From contig JBBAEU010000011.1 in assembly GCA_041655765.1 (NCBI GenBank), positions 1-64,000 of the forward strand: a stretch of 64,000 bases of DNA. The letters are read 5' to 3'. Under the pieces are notes generated by a model. That model saw only the letters and a list, made by a program, of their open reading frames with translations, had not been told where the DNA came from and ran no database searches. The stretch is from Brumimicrobium sp041655765 (lineage in GTDB: Bacteria > Bacteroidota > Bacteroidia > Flavobacteriales_D > Crocinitomicaceae). Below are positions 46,189-54,893 of the stretch, piece after piece; position 1 is the stretch's first letter; every line of letters begins with the position of its first letter. Made by a program: the position numbers and the translations under genes.

Positions 46189-46647
46189 CCTCAGGCTTAT
46201 ATCTTCTACATATCGAATCTCCTCTTGTTGAGTTGCGTTTGTTATTTTAAAAATATACTCTCCTTCCAAGGGAAATGGTTTAGAATCAAATCGTAAGGTG
46301 CTTTCAACAAGTGTTCCTGACTTTTTCCCAATCCAAGAACCGTCAGGGTTTGCCAGTGGTATCATTTGAGCAACTTTTGAGGTTGAGCCATCTGGCGCGG
46401 TAATAAAAATATGCAACCAAAGGTTGTTGTATTGATATTCTTTGGATGTCCTCAGACTTAAGATAAAATCATGAACTACATCTGTGTTTTTTACTTCAAC
46501 CTTGAAATAGGCTGTATCTTTTTTGTTCCAAACATTATCCTTGAAATAATAAGATTTATCGTATAAAGCATCGCTGTTGCAGCCTTGTAAACTCAGCATT
46601 AAGCCAATGGAAATGAAAGAGAAAAATAACAGAATTGATTTTTTCAT
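46180..46647 (-). CDS. gldH: Gliding motility lipoprotein GldH
   Basis: 155 residues. The lipoprotein signal peptide ends at LSLQGC. The body matches GldH (YYFKDNVWNKKDTAYFKVEV; YQYNNLWLHIFITAPDGSTS; PFPLEGEYIFKITNATQQEE). GldH is one of the lipoproteins needed for flavobacterial gliding and T9SS function. It lies 11 bp after ricT on the same strand, a common pairing in Bacteroidota, and fits the T9SS substrate at 43126-45294. Confidence 0.9.
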   Translation of the reverse strand: MKKSILLFFSFISIGLMLSLQGCNSDALYDKSYYFKDNVWNKKDTAYFKVEVKNTDVVHDFILSLRTSKEYQYNNLWLHIFITAPDGSTSKVAQMIPLANPDGSWIGKKSGTLVESTLRFDSKPFPLEGEYIFKITNATQQEEIRYVEDISLRID

Positions 46648-46658
46648 CCTATGTTTTT

Positions 46659-47861
46659 TTAATTATTACGTTTCTGTTGATTTTTGTTATTTTTTCTTGA
46701 ATTTGACCTGCCTTTTTTTCGTTTTTTATTTCTCCTTTTAGACTTAAAGTTGGAGTCAAACCTAGTTAAATCATCTTGCCCCACAACATTATGAAGTTTT
46801 ACTTCAGTTTCTTCTACTTCAGCGGTTATTACTTCAAAATCGCGTAAATCTTCTGGTAGCTTACCATCTTTATTCATTTTAATAATTTCCTTGGCCTTGT
46901 CAGACGAAAGTGCAACCAAAACAGGTTGTTTTTCTTCGTTTGACTGTAGTAAGTACCACATTATTTGTTTAAATACATCTGTTTTGATATGTATTCCTGT
47001 GCCTTTTTTGGTCTTTAGTTTAATTTTTGTTGATGGAAAATCTTTTAAAGCTTCAATGTACGAATCTAACTCAAAGTTTAAACAACATTTCAACTTACCA
47101 CATTGTCCTGCTAATTTTTCAGGGTTTAAGGAAAGCTGTTGATACCTCGCGGCAGTTGTACTTACCGTTCTGAGGTCTTTTAGCCAGGTAGAGCTACACA
47201 AAACACGACCTGACGAACTGATGCCACCCAGTCGTGCAGCTTCTTGTCTGGCACCAATTTGGCGCATTTCGATTCTCACCTTAAATTCAGTGGCTAAATC
47301 TTTAATCAGTTGACGAAAATCGACCCGACCATTAGCCGTATAATAGAAAGTAGCTTTTGAGCCATCAGCTTGATATTCGACATCGGAAATTTTCATTTCA
47401 AGATTCAAATCCCTAGCCAACTCTCTTGAGCGCATCATTGTTACATGCTCTTTTTTATAGGATTCAACCCATTGGTCAATATCCTGTTGCGTAGCATGGC
47501 GTAAAACCTGCTTTGCATCATGAGCTTTAAAATTTGGCTCTTTTCTTTTTAATTGAATGCGTGCCAATTCACCAGCAACGGAAATTACCCCGACATCGTG
47601 GCCTGGATGAGCATCAACAACAACTGTGTCTCCTGCAACTAAATTTATTCCTTTTAGGTTTCTATAAAAGGACTTACGGTTATTTTTAAACCGAATTTCT
47701 ACTATATCAAATTGACTTTTTGTTGATGGTAATTGCATATTTGCTAACCAATCAAAAACGTCATTTTCTCCATTTCTTCCAGTACCACAGGCGCCACCAA
47801 CTTCACAACCCTTGCCGTCAGTTCCACATCCAGAACCACTCCCACAATTTGTACATCCCAT
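46659..47861 (-). CDS. ricT: RicT/PSP1-family (YaaT-like) protein
   Basis: 400 residues. A Cys/Gly-rich N-terminus (MGCTNCGSGSGCGTDGKGCE) precedes the PSP1 domain. The conserved tail of that domain carries LCSSTWLKDLRTVSTTAARY and the cysteine cluster LAGQCGKLKCCLNFE. A Lys/Arg/Asn-rich C-terminus (KRRNKKRKKGRSNSRKNNKN) may bind RNA. In Bacillus RicT joins an Fe-S complex affecting RNase Y; whether this holds here is unknown. It is followed by gldH. Confidence 0.88.
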   Translation of the reverse strand: MGCTNCGSGSGCGTDGKGCEVGGACGTGRNGENDVFDWLANMQLPSTKSQFDIVEIRFKNNRKSFYRNLKGINLVAGDTVVVDAHPGHDVGVISVAGELARIQLKRKEPNFKAHDAKQVLRHATQQDIDQWVESYKKEHVTMMRSRELARDLNLEMKISDVEYQADGSKATFYYTANGRVDFRQLIKDLATEFKVRIEMRQIGARQEAARLGGISSSGRVLCSSTWLKDLRTVSTTAARYQQLSLNPEKLAGQCGKLKCCLNFELDSYIEALKDFPSTKIKLKTKKGTGIHIKTDVFKQIMWYLLQSNEEKQPVLVALSSDKAKEIIKMNKDGKLPEDLRDFEVITAEVEETEVKLHNVVGQDDLTRFDSNFKSKRRNKKRKKGRSNSRKNNKNQQKRNN

Positions 47862-48021
47862 AGTTATATATTTTATAAGCTATCAAAGTTAGTAAATATA
47901 AGCGATTTTCTAAAGAATAGTACTTTATATAAATTTATTTGATTTGTTAATCTTTGTTAATGGATTGATGATTTTCAATAAATATAATTGATAATTTTCA
48001 AACTAAAAACAAGCGTTTTGC

Positions 48022-48921
48022 TCAATGATTCCTTGGGTGAAATTTGAGAATTGCTTCTCGAATATATGCTTGATTCAAATGTGTGTAAATTTCTGTTGTG
48101 GTTATGGATTCATGACCTAACATTTCTTGAATTGCCCTTAAATTTGCACCTCCTTCAATGAGGTGGGTGGCGAAAGAATGGCGAAACGTGTGTGGACTAA
48201 TGTTTTTGGTTAGTCCAATCGCGCTTGACAAATCCTTAACTATTGTAAAAATCATGACCCTTGTGAGTTTTCTTCCACGACGGTTTAGAAATACATAATC
48301 TTCATTTCCAGGTTGTATCTTTTGATGATTTCTGGTTCCTTCTACATAAAGGTTTATTTCTTTTTCAACGGAAGGACTAATAGGAACAAGGCGTTCTTTA
48401 TTCCCTTTTCCGATAACCCGAATAAATCCTTGCTGAAAATATATATTTGAAAATTTAAGATTGACCAATTCACTTACTCGCAGTCCGCAACTGTAAAGTG
48501 TCTCTATGATGGCTTTATTTCTGTGGCCTTCTGGTTTGCTTAAATCTATGGCAGATTGTAATTGGTCGATTTCCTCAATGGTTAAAAAAACAGGTAATTT
48601 TTGGCTGATTCTTGGTAATTCTAACAAACTACTTGGGTCGTTTTGAATGGTATTTTCTAAAATCAGGAAATCAAAAAATTGTTTTATTCCACTTATTACT
48701 CTTGCCTGTGAACGGGCCGACAATCCCAACTCGTGCAAATCACTAATAAAGTCTTTTAAAGTTTGTAATTCTACTTCATTTGGAGCAATATTTCTAATCG
48801 TACAAAAATCAATTAACTTATCTAAATCTTGTTGATAGGCAAAAATAGAATTCTCAGCCAAACCCCGCTCTATCCTTAGGTAATTTATAAAATCCTTTTG
48901 ATAAGTACTCCAAATTTTCAT
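48022..48921 (-). CDS. xerD: Tyrosine recombinase XerD
   Basis: 299 residues. Core-binding domain 1-90, then the catalytic domain with Arg in CGLRVSELVNLK, Lys in GKGNKERLVPI, HTFRHSFATHLIEGGANL, LLGH-equivalent MLGHESITTTEIYTH with the Tyr nucleophile. It works with XerC (7343-8215) at dif. It is monocistronic and divergent from aroQ. It looks like the chromosomal enzyme and not an island integrase. Confidence 0.92.
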   Translation of the reverse strand: MKIWSTYQKDFINYLRIERGLAENSIFAYQQDLDKLIDFCTIRNIAPNEVELQTLKDFISDLHELGLSARSQARVISGIKQFFDFLILENTIQNDPSSLLELPRISQKLPVFLTIEEIDQLQSAIDLSKPEGHRNKAIIETLYSCGLRVSELVNLKFSNIYFQQGFIRVIGKGNKERLVPISPSVEKEINLYVEGTRNHQKIQPGNEDYVFLNRRGRKLTRVMIFTIVKDLSSAIGLTKNISPHTFRHSFATHLIEGGANLRAIQEMLGHESITTTEIYTHLNQAYIREAILKFHPRNH

Positions 48922-49021
48922 ATAGTAAAGATATAGAATTTTTTATATAAAAGCGGATTTAACCTCTTGGGTTGTAAGCCAGATTCATAAAAATTGATTA
49001 TTATTGTAAGAATAAAATGCA

Positions 49022-49438
49022 ATGAAAGTTTTAATAATAAATGGTCCAAATTTAAACCTTTTAGGAAAAAGAGAACCTGAAATTTATGGTTCACAATCTT
49101 TTGATGAATACATTGATTCCCTTAATTTTGATGGAATTGATATTGAGGTTCGGCAGAGTAATTTGGAAGGAGAAATCATTAACTTTATACAAAATTCAGA
49201 CGCGAAAGGAATTATTCTTAATGCTGGTGGATACACGCATACTTCTGTTGCTATACATGATGCAGTTAAAGCCAGTGATATTCCAATAATTGAAGTTCAT
49301 ATTTCAAATATTGTTGATCGAGAAACTTTTCGGCATAAGAGTTTAATTAGTCCTGTTACTGAAGGTTGTATTTTTGGATTTGGACTTGAAGGGTATCGAC
49401 TTGCAATTCAGTATTTTGTCAATCAACGAGGTGAATAG
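49022..49438 (+). CDS. aroQ: 3-dehydroquinate dehydratase, type II
   Basis: 138 residues with the type II signature: NGPNLNLLGKREPEIYG (with the lid Arg and catalytic Tyr region), NAGGYTHTSVAIHDAVKA (His acid), and EVHISNIVDRETFRHKS. It makes 3-dehydroshikimate in aromatic amino-acid synthesis. No other shikimate genes are adjacent. It converges on rnc with a 2-bp gap. Confidence 0.96.
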   Translation: MKVLIINGPNLNLLGKREPEIYGSQSFDEYIDSLNFDGIDIEVRQSNLEGEIINFIQNSDAKGIILNAGGYTHTSVAIHDAVKASDIPIIEVHISNIVDRETFRHKSLISPVTEGCIFGFGLEGYRLAIQYFVNQRGE

Positions 49439-49456
49439 AATTAACCAATTAATTCT
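49437..49456. terminator. Hairpin between convergent aroQ and rnc
   Basis: AGAATTAA (49437-49444) pairs with TTAATTCT (49449-49456) around a CCAA loop. It overlaps both stop codons. No T-run; a bidirectional role is inferred. Confidence 0.4.
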
Positions 49457-50154
49457 AAAGTTTGCTTGCAAGCACTTTGTTCCGCCATTTTCTTTGTATT
49501 TCCTTTACCTCTTCCATGAGGAATGGAATTGAGTAAAACCTCAACTTCATAGTTCCATTCACCTTTAATGAGTTCTTCACGCATTAAATTAAATTCGATG
49601 TTGATTTTATTTCTTTGAGCCCAAATGTATAGTTGGCTTTTAAAGTCGATTTCATTTTCTAAAACATCTTGAATGTTTAGGTAATTACGCAAAATAGAAT
49701 GTGTTATAGACTTTTTAACTGTCTTGAATCCACCATCTAAATATATTGCACCAATAAGAGATTCTAAGGCATTTCCCTCTAAAGAATGAACATTAATTCC
49801 CCTTCCTTTTTGGAAATAAATATTTTTACCAATTTCCATTTTTTTTGCCACCATGGAAAGTGTTTTACGACTAACGAGTTTAGATTTTACTTTAGTGAGG
49901 TAGCCTTCGTTTTTATCTGGGAATTTCTCATACAAGATATCTGCAATAACAGCATCAAGTATTGTGTCACCCAAAAATTCAAGTCTTTCATTTGATTCAA
50001 GTCCCTTAGAGACATTAGAAATGGATTTATGAGTAAGTGCGGTTTTAAAAATTTTCAGATTTTTAGGTCTATACCCAAACTTTTTAATTAGAAATTTTAT
50101 AAGTTGTAGTTCATTTTTATTTTTTGGGCGAGATTGAAATGAAAACCATCTCAT
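49441..50154 (-). CDS. rnc: Ribonuclease III
   Basis: 237 residues. The RNase III signature is NERLEFLGDTILDAVIAD and the second acidic site ALESLIGAIYLDGG. A double-stranded-RNA-binding domain occupies the last 70 residues (HGRGKGNTKKMAEQSACKQT). It processes rRNA and structured mRNAs. It lies 6 bp after fabF on the same strand, giving the acpP-fabF-rnc order common in many bacteria. Confidence 0.95.
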   Translation of the reverse strand: MRWFSFQSRPKNKNELQLIKFLIKKFGYRPKNLKIFKTALTHKSISNVSKGLESNERLEFLGDTILDAVIADILYEKFPDKNEGYLTKVKSKLVSRKTLSMVAKKMEIGKNIYFQKGRGINVHSLEGNALESLIGAIYLDGGFKTVKKSITHSILRNYLNIQDVLENEIDFKSQLYIWAQRNKINIEFNLMREELIKGEWNYEVEVLLNSIPHGRGKGNTKKMAEQSACKQTLELIG

Positions 50155-50160
50155 TTTTAT

Positions 50161-51414
50161 TTATTCTTTAAACTTTTTAAAGATTGCCGATGTGTTGTGA
50201 CCACCAAACCCAAAAGTATTTGATAAAGCCACATCAACAACTCTTTTTTGCGGTTTATTAAATGTAAAATTGAGTTTATTATCTAACTCTTCGTCATCAG
50301 TAAAGTGGTTGATAGTTGGGGGAACGATGTTGTTTTGAACTGCTAAAATGCAAGCAATTGCCTCAATTGCTCCAGCGGCACCCAAAAGGTGACCCGTCAT
50401 CGACTTTGTTGAGGAAATGTTTAAATTATATGCATGTTCACCAAAAACTTCTTTGATTGCTTTTGTTTCTGCGACATCACCAAGCGGCGTTGATGTTCCG
50501 TGTACATTTACATAATCTACATCGTCTGGTTTCAATTCAGCATCTTTCAACGCTTCTATCATCACATTTCTTGCTCCAATCCCTTCAGGATGCGGGGCTG
50601 TAATATGATATGCGTCCGAAGACATTCCCACTCCAGCTACTTCTGCGTAGATTTTAGCACCACGCTTTATTGCGTGCTCATATTCTTCAAGAATTAACGC
50701 TCCAGCTCCTTCTCCCAACACAAAACCATCTCTGTCTTTGTCAAACGGACGAGAAGCGGTTTGTGGCGAATCGTTTCTTGTTGAAAGCGCGCGCATTGCT
50801 GTAAAACCACCCACTCCCATTTGAGTTACTGCTGCTTCAGACCCACCAGTAACAATTGCATCAGCTTTTCCTAATCGGATAATATTGAATGCATCGATAA
50901 TGGCATTTGTAGAAGAAGCGCAAGCAGAAACGGTAACGTAGTTTGGACCACGCAATCCATATTGGATAGAAATGTGTCCTGCAGCAATATCAGCAATCAT
51001 TTTAGGGATAAAGAAAGGATTTATTTTTGGAGAACCATCTCCTTTAAGAAACCCTTCTGTTTCATCCTGAAATGTTTTGATTCCACCAATTCCCGAGCCC
51101 CAAATCACCCCAATTCGGTCGCGGTCTGGATTTGACTCTAGTAATTTAGAATCAGCCATGGCTTCCATTGAAGAAACCATGGCGTATTGAGAAAAGTTAT
51201 CTAATTTTCTTGCTTCCTTTTTATCTAGAAAGTCAAGGGCATTAAAATTTTTTAATTCACACGCAAACTGTGTTCTAAACAACGATGCGTCAAAATGGGT
51301 GATAGGCGCAGCACCACTCTTTCCCGAGATTAGTCCATCCCAATATTCACTAATCGTATTTCCGATTGGCGTTAGTGCTCCTAATCCTGTTACAACAACC
51401 CGTTTTAACTCCAT
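50161..51414 (-). CDS. fabF: Beta-ketoacyl-ACP synthase II
   Basis: 417 residues. The catalytic triad is Cys in VSACASSTNAI, His in VHGTSTPLGD and His in SMTGHLLGAAGA, with the C-terminal NTFGFGGHNTSAIF loop. It elongates acyl-ACP by condensation with malonyl-ACP. acpP lies 33 bp upstream and rnc 6 bp downstream, one operon. Confidence 0.97.
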   Translation of the reverse strand: MELKRVVVTGLGALTPIGNTISEYWDGLISGKSGAAPITHFDASLFRTQFACELKNFNALDFLDKKEARKLDNFSQYAMVSSMEAMADSKLLESNPDRDRIGVIWGSGIGGIKTFQDETEGFLKGDGSPKINPFFIPKMIADIAAGHISIQYGLRGPNYVTVSACASSTNAIIDAFNIIRLGKADAIVTGGSEAAVTQMGVGGFTAMRALSTRNDSPQTASRPFDKDRDGFVLGEGAGALILEEYEHAIKRGAKIYAEVAGVGMSSDAYHITAPHPEGIGARNVMIEALKDAELKPDDVDYVNVHGTSTPLGDVAETKAIKEVFGEHAYNLNISSTKSMTGHLLGAAGAIEAIACILAVQNNIVPPTINHFTDDEELDNKLNFTFNKPQKRVVDVALSNTFGFGGHNTSAIFKKFKE

Positions 51415-51447
51415 AAGGTTTATCTAAATCAAAGTTTGCTTTAAATT

Positions 51448-51684
51448 TTACTTAGCGTTTTCTTCAATATAAGCAACTGCTTGACCTACTGTTTGAATGT
51501 TTTCAGCTTGGTCGTCTGGAATTGCAATGTTGAATTCTTTTTCAAACTCCATAATCAACTCAACTGTGTCTAGAGAGTCAGCTCCTAGATCATTTGTGAA
51601 TGAAGATTCTGTTGTAACTTCATCTTCTTCTACACCTAATTTATCAATAATAATTGATACAACTCTTGATTTAATATCAGACAT
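51448..51684 (-). CDS. acpP: Acyl carrier protein
   Basis: 78 residues, acidic. The phosphopantetheine site is Ser37 in NDLGADSLDTVELIM. It carries growing acyl chains for FabF and the other fatty-acid enzymes. First gene of acpP-fabF-rnc. Confidence 0.97.
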   Translation of the reverse strand: MSDIKSRVVSIIIDKLGVEEDEVTTESSFTNDLGADSLDTVELIMEFEKEFNIAIPDDQAENIQTVGQAVAYIEENAK

Positions 51685-51891
51685 TTTCCTATTTTTTTAA
51701 GGTTATTTAGTTTGCAAAGAAATAGTTTATGTTTTAAATTTCAAAATTAAAACACAAAATATTGCATTTTTAAACTATTATTCATTCATTATCAGTTAAT
51801 TAAGATGACGAGTTTTGCAACTCTCTTTATATTAAAAGATTGCTTAAAGATAATAAAAATTTAATATATTTCATTTTAACGACTAAAAAAA

Positions 51892-51899
51892 TAACTTTG
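51892..51899 (+). promoter_or_regulatory. -7 box TAACTTTG upstream of engB
   Basis: TAnnTTTG match 14 bp before the ATG. A TTT (51869-51871) lies 20 bp upstream in place of TTG. Confidence 0.45.
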
Positions 51900-51913
51900 T
51901 ATAAAAATTTATA

Positions 51914-52510
51914 ATGATTATAAAGTCGGCGCAATTTGTTATAAGTAACACAGATATAGATAAATGTCCTGCACCAAATATGCCTGAGTATGCCTTTATC
52001 GGTCGTTCCAATGTTGGGAAATCTTCCTTGATAAACGCTATGACAAATAATAAAAATTTAGCAAAAACTTCTGGGCGACCAGGAAAAACCCAGTTAATAA
52101 ATCATTTTCTTATTAATAAAGAGTGGTATTTGGTGGATTTACCTGGATATGGTTACGCAAAATCTTCTAAATCGGATAGACGTGATTGGGCAAATTTCAT
52201 CAATGACTATCTTACCCAACGGGAGAATTTGATGAATTTGTTTGTTTTATTAGACAGCCGACTTGAACCGCAAAAGTTAGATATTGAGTTTATGGAGTTT
52301 TGCGCCACCAACGCCATTCCTTTTTCTATGGTTTTTACCAAAATTGATAAATTGACGAAAAATAAATTGGAAAGCAACATCGCTCATTATAAAAAAGTAA
52401 TGTTAGAGTCGTGGGAAGAGTTGCCTCAAATATTTTTAACTTCTAGCACATCAAAAGAAGGAACAAATGATTTGTTAAAGTATATAGAAAGTATAAACAA
52501 GATGTTTTAA
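51914..52510 (+). CDS. engB: Ribosome biogenesis GTP-binding protein EngB/YsxC
   Basis: 198 residues. The G1 loop is GRSNVGKSSLINAM, the G2 region has SGRPGKTQLINHF, G3 is DLPGYGYA, G4 is FTKIDKLTKN and G5 SSTSKEG. This essential GTPase helps large-subunit assembly. Its last eight codons and stop lie within a 51-bp sequence that is repeated exactly at 56805-56855, marking the left edge of an inserted segment. The gene itself is intact. Confidence 0.96.
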   Translation: MIIKSAQFVISNTDIDKCPAPNMPEYAFIGRSNVGKSSLINAMTNNKNLAKTSGRPGKTQLINHFLINKEWYLVDLPGYGYAKSSKSDRRDWANFINDYLTQRENLMNLFVLLDSRLEPQKLDIEFMEFCATNAIPFSMVFTKIDKLTKNKLESNIAHYKKVMLESWEELPQIFLTSSTSKEGTNDLLKYIESINKMF

Positions 52511-52536
52511 CTCAATGATTAAAACGGACTTTATTT
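52486..52536 (+). repeat. 51-bp direct repeat A, left copy (engB 3' end and spacer)
   Basis: Identical over 51 of 51 bases to 56805-56855 in the same orientation. It contains the engB stop codon and, in the other copy, the stop codon of the convergent gene at 56850. It is therefore the probable ancestral spacer between the two genes. Confidence 0.95.
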
Positions 52537-52561
52537 CTTGACTTCTGCGTTTTGATTTTAC

Positions 52562-52641
52562 AATGTGCGTCCTTGAGAATTAAGTTAATGAAAATTGGAC
52601 GTTAATTTTTTAAATTATTGGTTTAATCAAAACGGTTTTTT
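52562..52641 (+). repeat. 80-bp direct repeat B, left copy
   Basis: 78 of 80 bases match 56695-56774 in direct orientation. It begins AATGTGCGTCCTTGAGAATT and is non-coding. Order at the left end is A then B, and at the right end B then A. Confidence 0.93.
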
Positions 52642-52643
52642 AA

Positions 52644-53105
52644 CTAATCGCCATAATTAACTCTTGTGTAATTATTGTTACCTTTTTGATATTCAATGAT
52701 ATTAGAGCTGCGCAAATGATATTCGTCCCAGTAAGCATTCTCCAAATACACCCAGTTAATTGAAGGAAATCCTTTTAAATATGAATGATATACAATTGAA
52801 TCGTTGAAAAATAAGGTTAAACTTTTATTTTGATTTAGATTTTCAAAGTAATCTATAATTTTGCTGTCTGAGCATCTGGCACAAGTTGAATAATCAATAA
52901 AAGTAAAGTACTCAGAGTCATCATACATGGAAAGAAAATCTGAAACTCTTAAATCAAAAGAATCTTTATAGAAATATCCTATTTTAGAGTAAGGTGTCGT
53001 TGAGTTGGGATTTTCTTTTCTATTACAAAAAGTTAATAATAATAAGATAAATCCAAGCAATATGCTTCTACCGATACTTAACACTGTATATTTTAATTTT
53101 ATCAT
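52644..53105 (-). CDS. Hypothetical exported/lipoprotein with CxxC motif
   Basis: 153 residues. The signal peptide has a lipobox-like TFC (ILLGFILLLLTFCNRKEN). The body has FTFIDYSTCARCSDSKI, whose CxxC could be redox-active or bind metal. No thioredoxin fold is evident and the family is not recognised. The ATG at 53105 overlaps the upstream gene's 3' end by 38 bp; a GTG at 53084 is an alternative. It is likely translated together with the upstream DUF4221-like gene. The stop lies 2 bp inside repeat B, at the edge of the island. Confidence 0.65.
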   Translation of the reverse strand: MIKLKYTVLSIGRSILLGFILLLLTFCNRKENPNSTTPYSKIGYFYKDSFDLRVSDFLSMYDDSEYFTFIDYSTCARCSDSKIIDYFENLNQNKSLTLFFNDSIVYHSYLKGFPSINWVYLENAYWDEYHLRSSNIIEYQKGNNNYTRVNYGD

Positions 53106-54141
53106 CTTTTGCTTTTAAATGTAATAAACCATGTTTTATACTTCCAAATAATGAAAGGTTTTTGTTGAGCATAGTTTCGCCAATATAATTCCATTCATTA
53201 TCATATAAGATTATTGTATTATCTAATCTTTCTTCTTCTTTGTTAAAATCAAAATATTGCCTAACCAGAATGTTTTGATTTGGAATAAAGGTTGAAAAGC
53301 CGTAAAATGGCATGTCAGAATTAAAATTATCAAATACTTCCTGCTGAAGTTTGTCTATTTCCGTGTATGGTATGTGCTGAAATTCGTGCGATTTATTCGT
53401 TCCAAAAAAGACGGTTTTTAAATGTACGCCGTGCAAATCATATATGTATGCGGAGTCATTATATGGAAATGTCACTATTTGAAGGTTATCATCCGTAAAA
53501 AATCTATCTGGAATAAAATTAAAACCGTAGCAGTGATTTTTATACTCAGCAGGATACTTTGTATTGATAAATTGAGTTTTTGTAGAATTTAGATCTACGG
53601 CAACTTGAAAAGGATGTGTATAAAATTCTTTATTTGCATAAGTCCCGTCTATATTTGGGAAAAACTCTACGTATAGTTTTTCATTAATAATATATGGATA
53701 AAACGAAAAAGGTTTTAAGTTGGTAATAAAACCAATATCACCAACATCAATTTTTATGTTTTTAAGCAATTTACTTTCAAAAGTATAAGAATTTAATTCT
53801 TCATTCATGAATAGGTATATTTTTTCATCAATCTCATCAACGAAGTAAGCTTCAAAAAAATCTCCTTTTGGAATATCAAGAATTTTATCAATTTTAAAAG
53901 TGTTTAAGCTGATTCTGAATATTTGTAATTTATCAGCATTACCCATATTGTTGGTGCAATATAAATAATTAGAGTTTGGATATTGAATAGCTAATGATAA
54001 GTCAACATCGCCTCTATTTATAGAGTCAATTTCATTTAGTTTTATTTCTATTTTGTTTATTTGATGCGAGGTATTTGAGTTGTTCCTGCAACCAGTATTA
54101 ATTGAAATAACAACTACTAAAAATAAGACAAGGTTTTTCAT
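53068..54141 (-). CDS. DUF4221-like predicted beta-propeller lipoprotein
   Basis: 357 residues with a lipoprotein signal peptide (MKNLVLFLVVVISINTGCRN). The body is beta-rich with repeated blade-like segments (DLSLAIQYPNSNYLYCTNNM; DKILDIPKGDFFEAYFVDEI; FIPNQNILVRQYFDFN), resembling the DUF4221/6-bladed propeller proteins of Bacteroidota. It is probably surface or periplasmic and the function is unknown. It follows a terminator after the small lipoprotein gene and overlaps the CxxC lipoprotein gene by 38 bp. Confidence 0.65.
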   Translation of the reverse strand: MKNLVLFLVVVISINTGCRNNSNTSHQINKIEIKLNEIDSINRGDVDLSLAIQYPNSNYLYCTNNMGNADKLQIFRISLNTFKIDKILDIPKGDFFEAYFVDEIDEKIYLFMNEELNSYTFESKLLKNIKIDVGDIGFITNLKPFSFYPYIINEKLYVEFFPNIDGTYANKEFYTHPFQVAVDLNSTKTQFINTKYPAEYKNHCYGFNFIPDRFFTDDNLQIVTFPYNDSAYIYDLHGVHLKTVFFGTNKSHEFQHIPYTEIDKLQQEVFDNFNSDMPFYGFSTFIPNQNILVRQYFDFNKEEERLDNTIILYDNEWNYIGETMLNKNLSLFGSIKHGLLHLKAKDDKIKIYSVKYR

Positions 54142-54156
54142 TATTTAAAATTTAAG

Positions 54157-54187
54157 AGAAAAAGGAGATACGAATTCGTATCTCCTT
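54157..54187 (-). terminator. Intrinsic terminator after the small lipoprotein gene
   Basis: A perfect 26-nt palindrome at 54162-54187 (stem AAGGAGATACG with its complement, AATT loop) is followed by T's in the minus-strand reading direction. It stands between the genes at 54196 and 54141. Confidence 0.75.
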
Positions 54188-54195
54188 AAATTAAT

Positions 54196-54594
54196 TCATT
54201 CTTTCACATCTTGAGAGTAATATCCTTGTTTCTCAAGAATCACTCTTGACTCGTCATTATTCCACACCTTGATAAATTCATCAGCTTTCATGCCTTCAGG
54301 CAACCTCTGTTCAGCAACAACTCTTATGGCTTCACAAGCTGTTTCCTTTTTTCCACACTTTCCTTTTGGGGTGCCACATCTCTTACCCCAAAAAACATCT
54401 CCTTCTGAGTTCCTAATAAAACAAGCTATTTCACCATAGCTAGGTCTTATGATTTTAAGTTCTTGATCATCGTTACTTGTTAAAATCATATTGTCATTAA
54501 TTAACTCTGGATTTTGAATTTTATCTTTTTCACATCCAATAGTTCCAACTCCTATTAATCCTAATAAAAGAATTCCATAAATTATTTTTCCCAT
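54196..54594 (-). CDS. Small cysteine-containing lipoprotein
   Basis: 132 residues. The signal peptide ends in lipobox TIGC (GILLLGLIGVGTIGCEKDK). Mature residues include a cysteine-rich patch (FWGKRCGTPKGKCGKKETAC). No known family. Being a small secreted Cys-rich product upstream of a propeller lipoprotein, it recalls the peptide-plus-propeller pairs of Bacteroides (NVEALA type), but sequence similarity to those is not evident. Confidence 0.6.
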   Translation of the reverse strand: MGKIIYGILLLGLIGVGTIGCEKDKIQNPELINDNMILTSNDDQELKIIRPSYGEIACFIRNSEGDVFWGKRCGTPKGKCGKKETACEAIRVVAEQRLPEGMKADEFIKVWNNDESRVILEKQGYYSQDVKE

Positions 54595-54893
54595 TTTATT
54601 TGTAATTTTAAGTTTTAAAATTTACCCTAAGGCACTAAGTATGCATGTTATCTTCGAATTTATCTATAGATTTTTAAGTCTTCTCCTTTCATAAATATTG
54701 TTCCAAAAGCTGGATTAACCTGACCTTTTTGCTATTTTATTATTAGTCAATAACACTTTTAGACCTTTAAAAAGAATGTGTTTCACCACAATTCTTTAAT
54801 TAAAATCAAGCCCCTAAGTTAATAAAAAAAAATCAAATTCTGAGATATTTTCTATCATTTCTACCAAAAAAAATCTATTCTTTTATAAAAGGT
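54595..54893. other. Spacer between the small lipoprotein gene and the IS element
   Basis: This 299-bp A+T-rich spacer shows no coding frame. It ends in the 9-bp target copy ATAAAAGGT (54885-54893) abutting the IS4-family element. The promoter of the lipoprotein gene should lie here, but I find no clear TAnnTTTG box on the minus strand. Confidence 0.6.

Noticed and set aside
48022..48921. XerD as the integrase of the island at 52.5 kb
   Set aside because: It is the housekeeping recombinase by sequence and sits 3.6 kb outside the repeats, beyond conserved genes.
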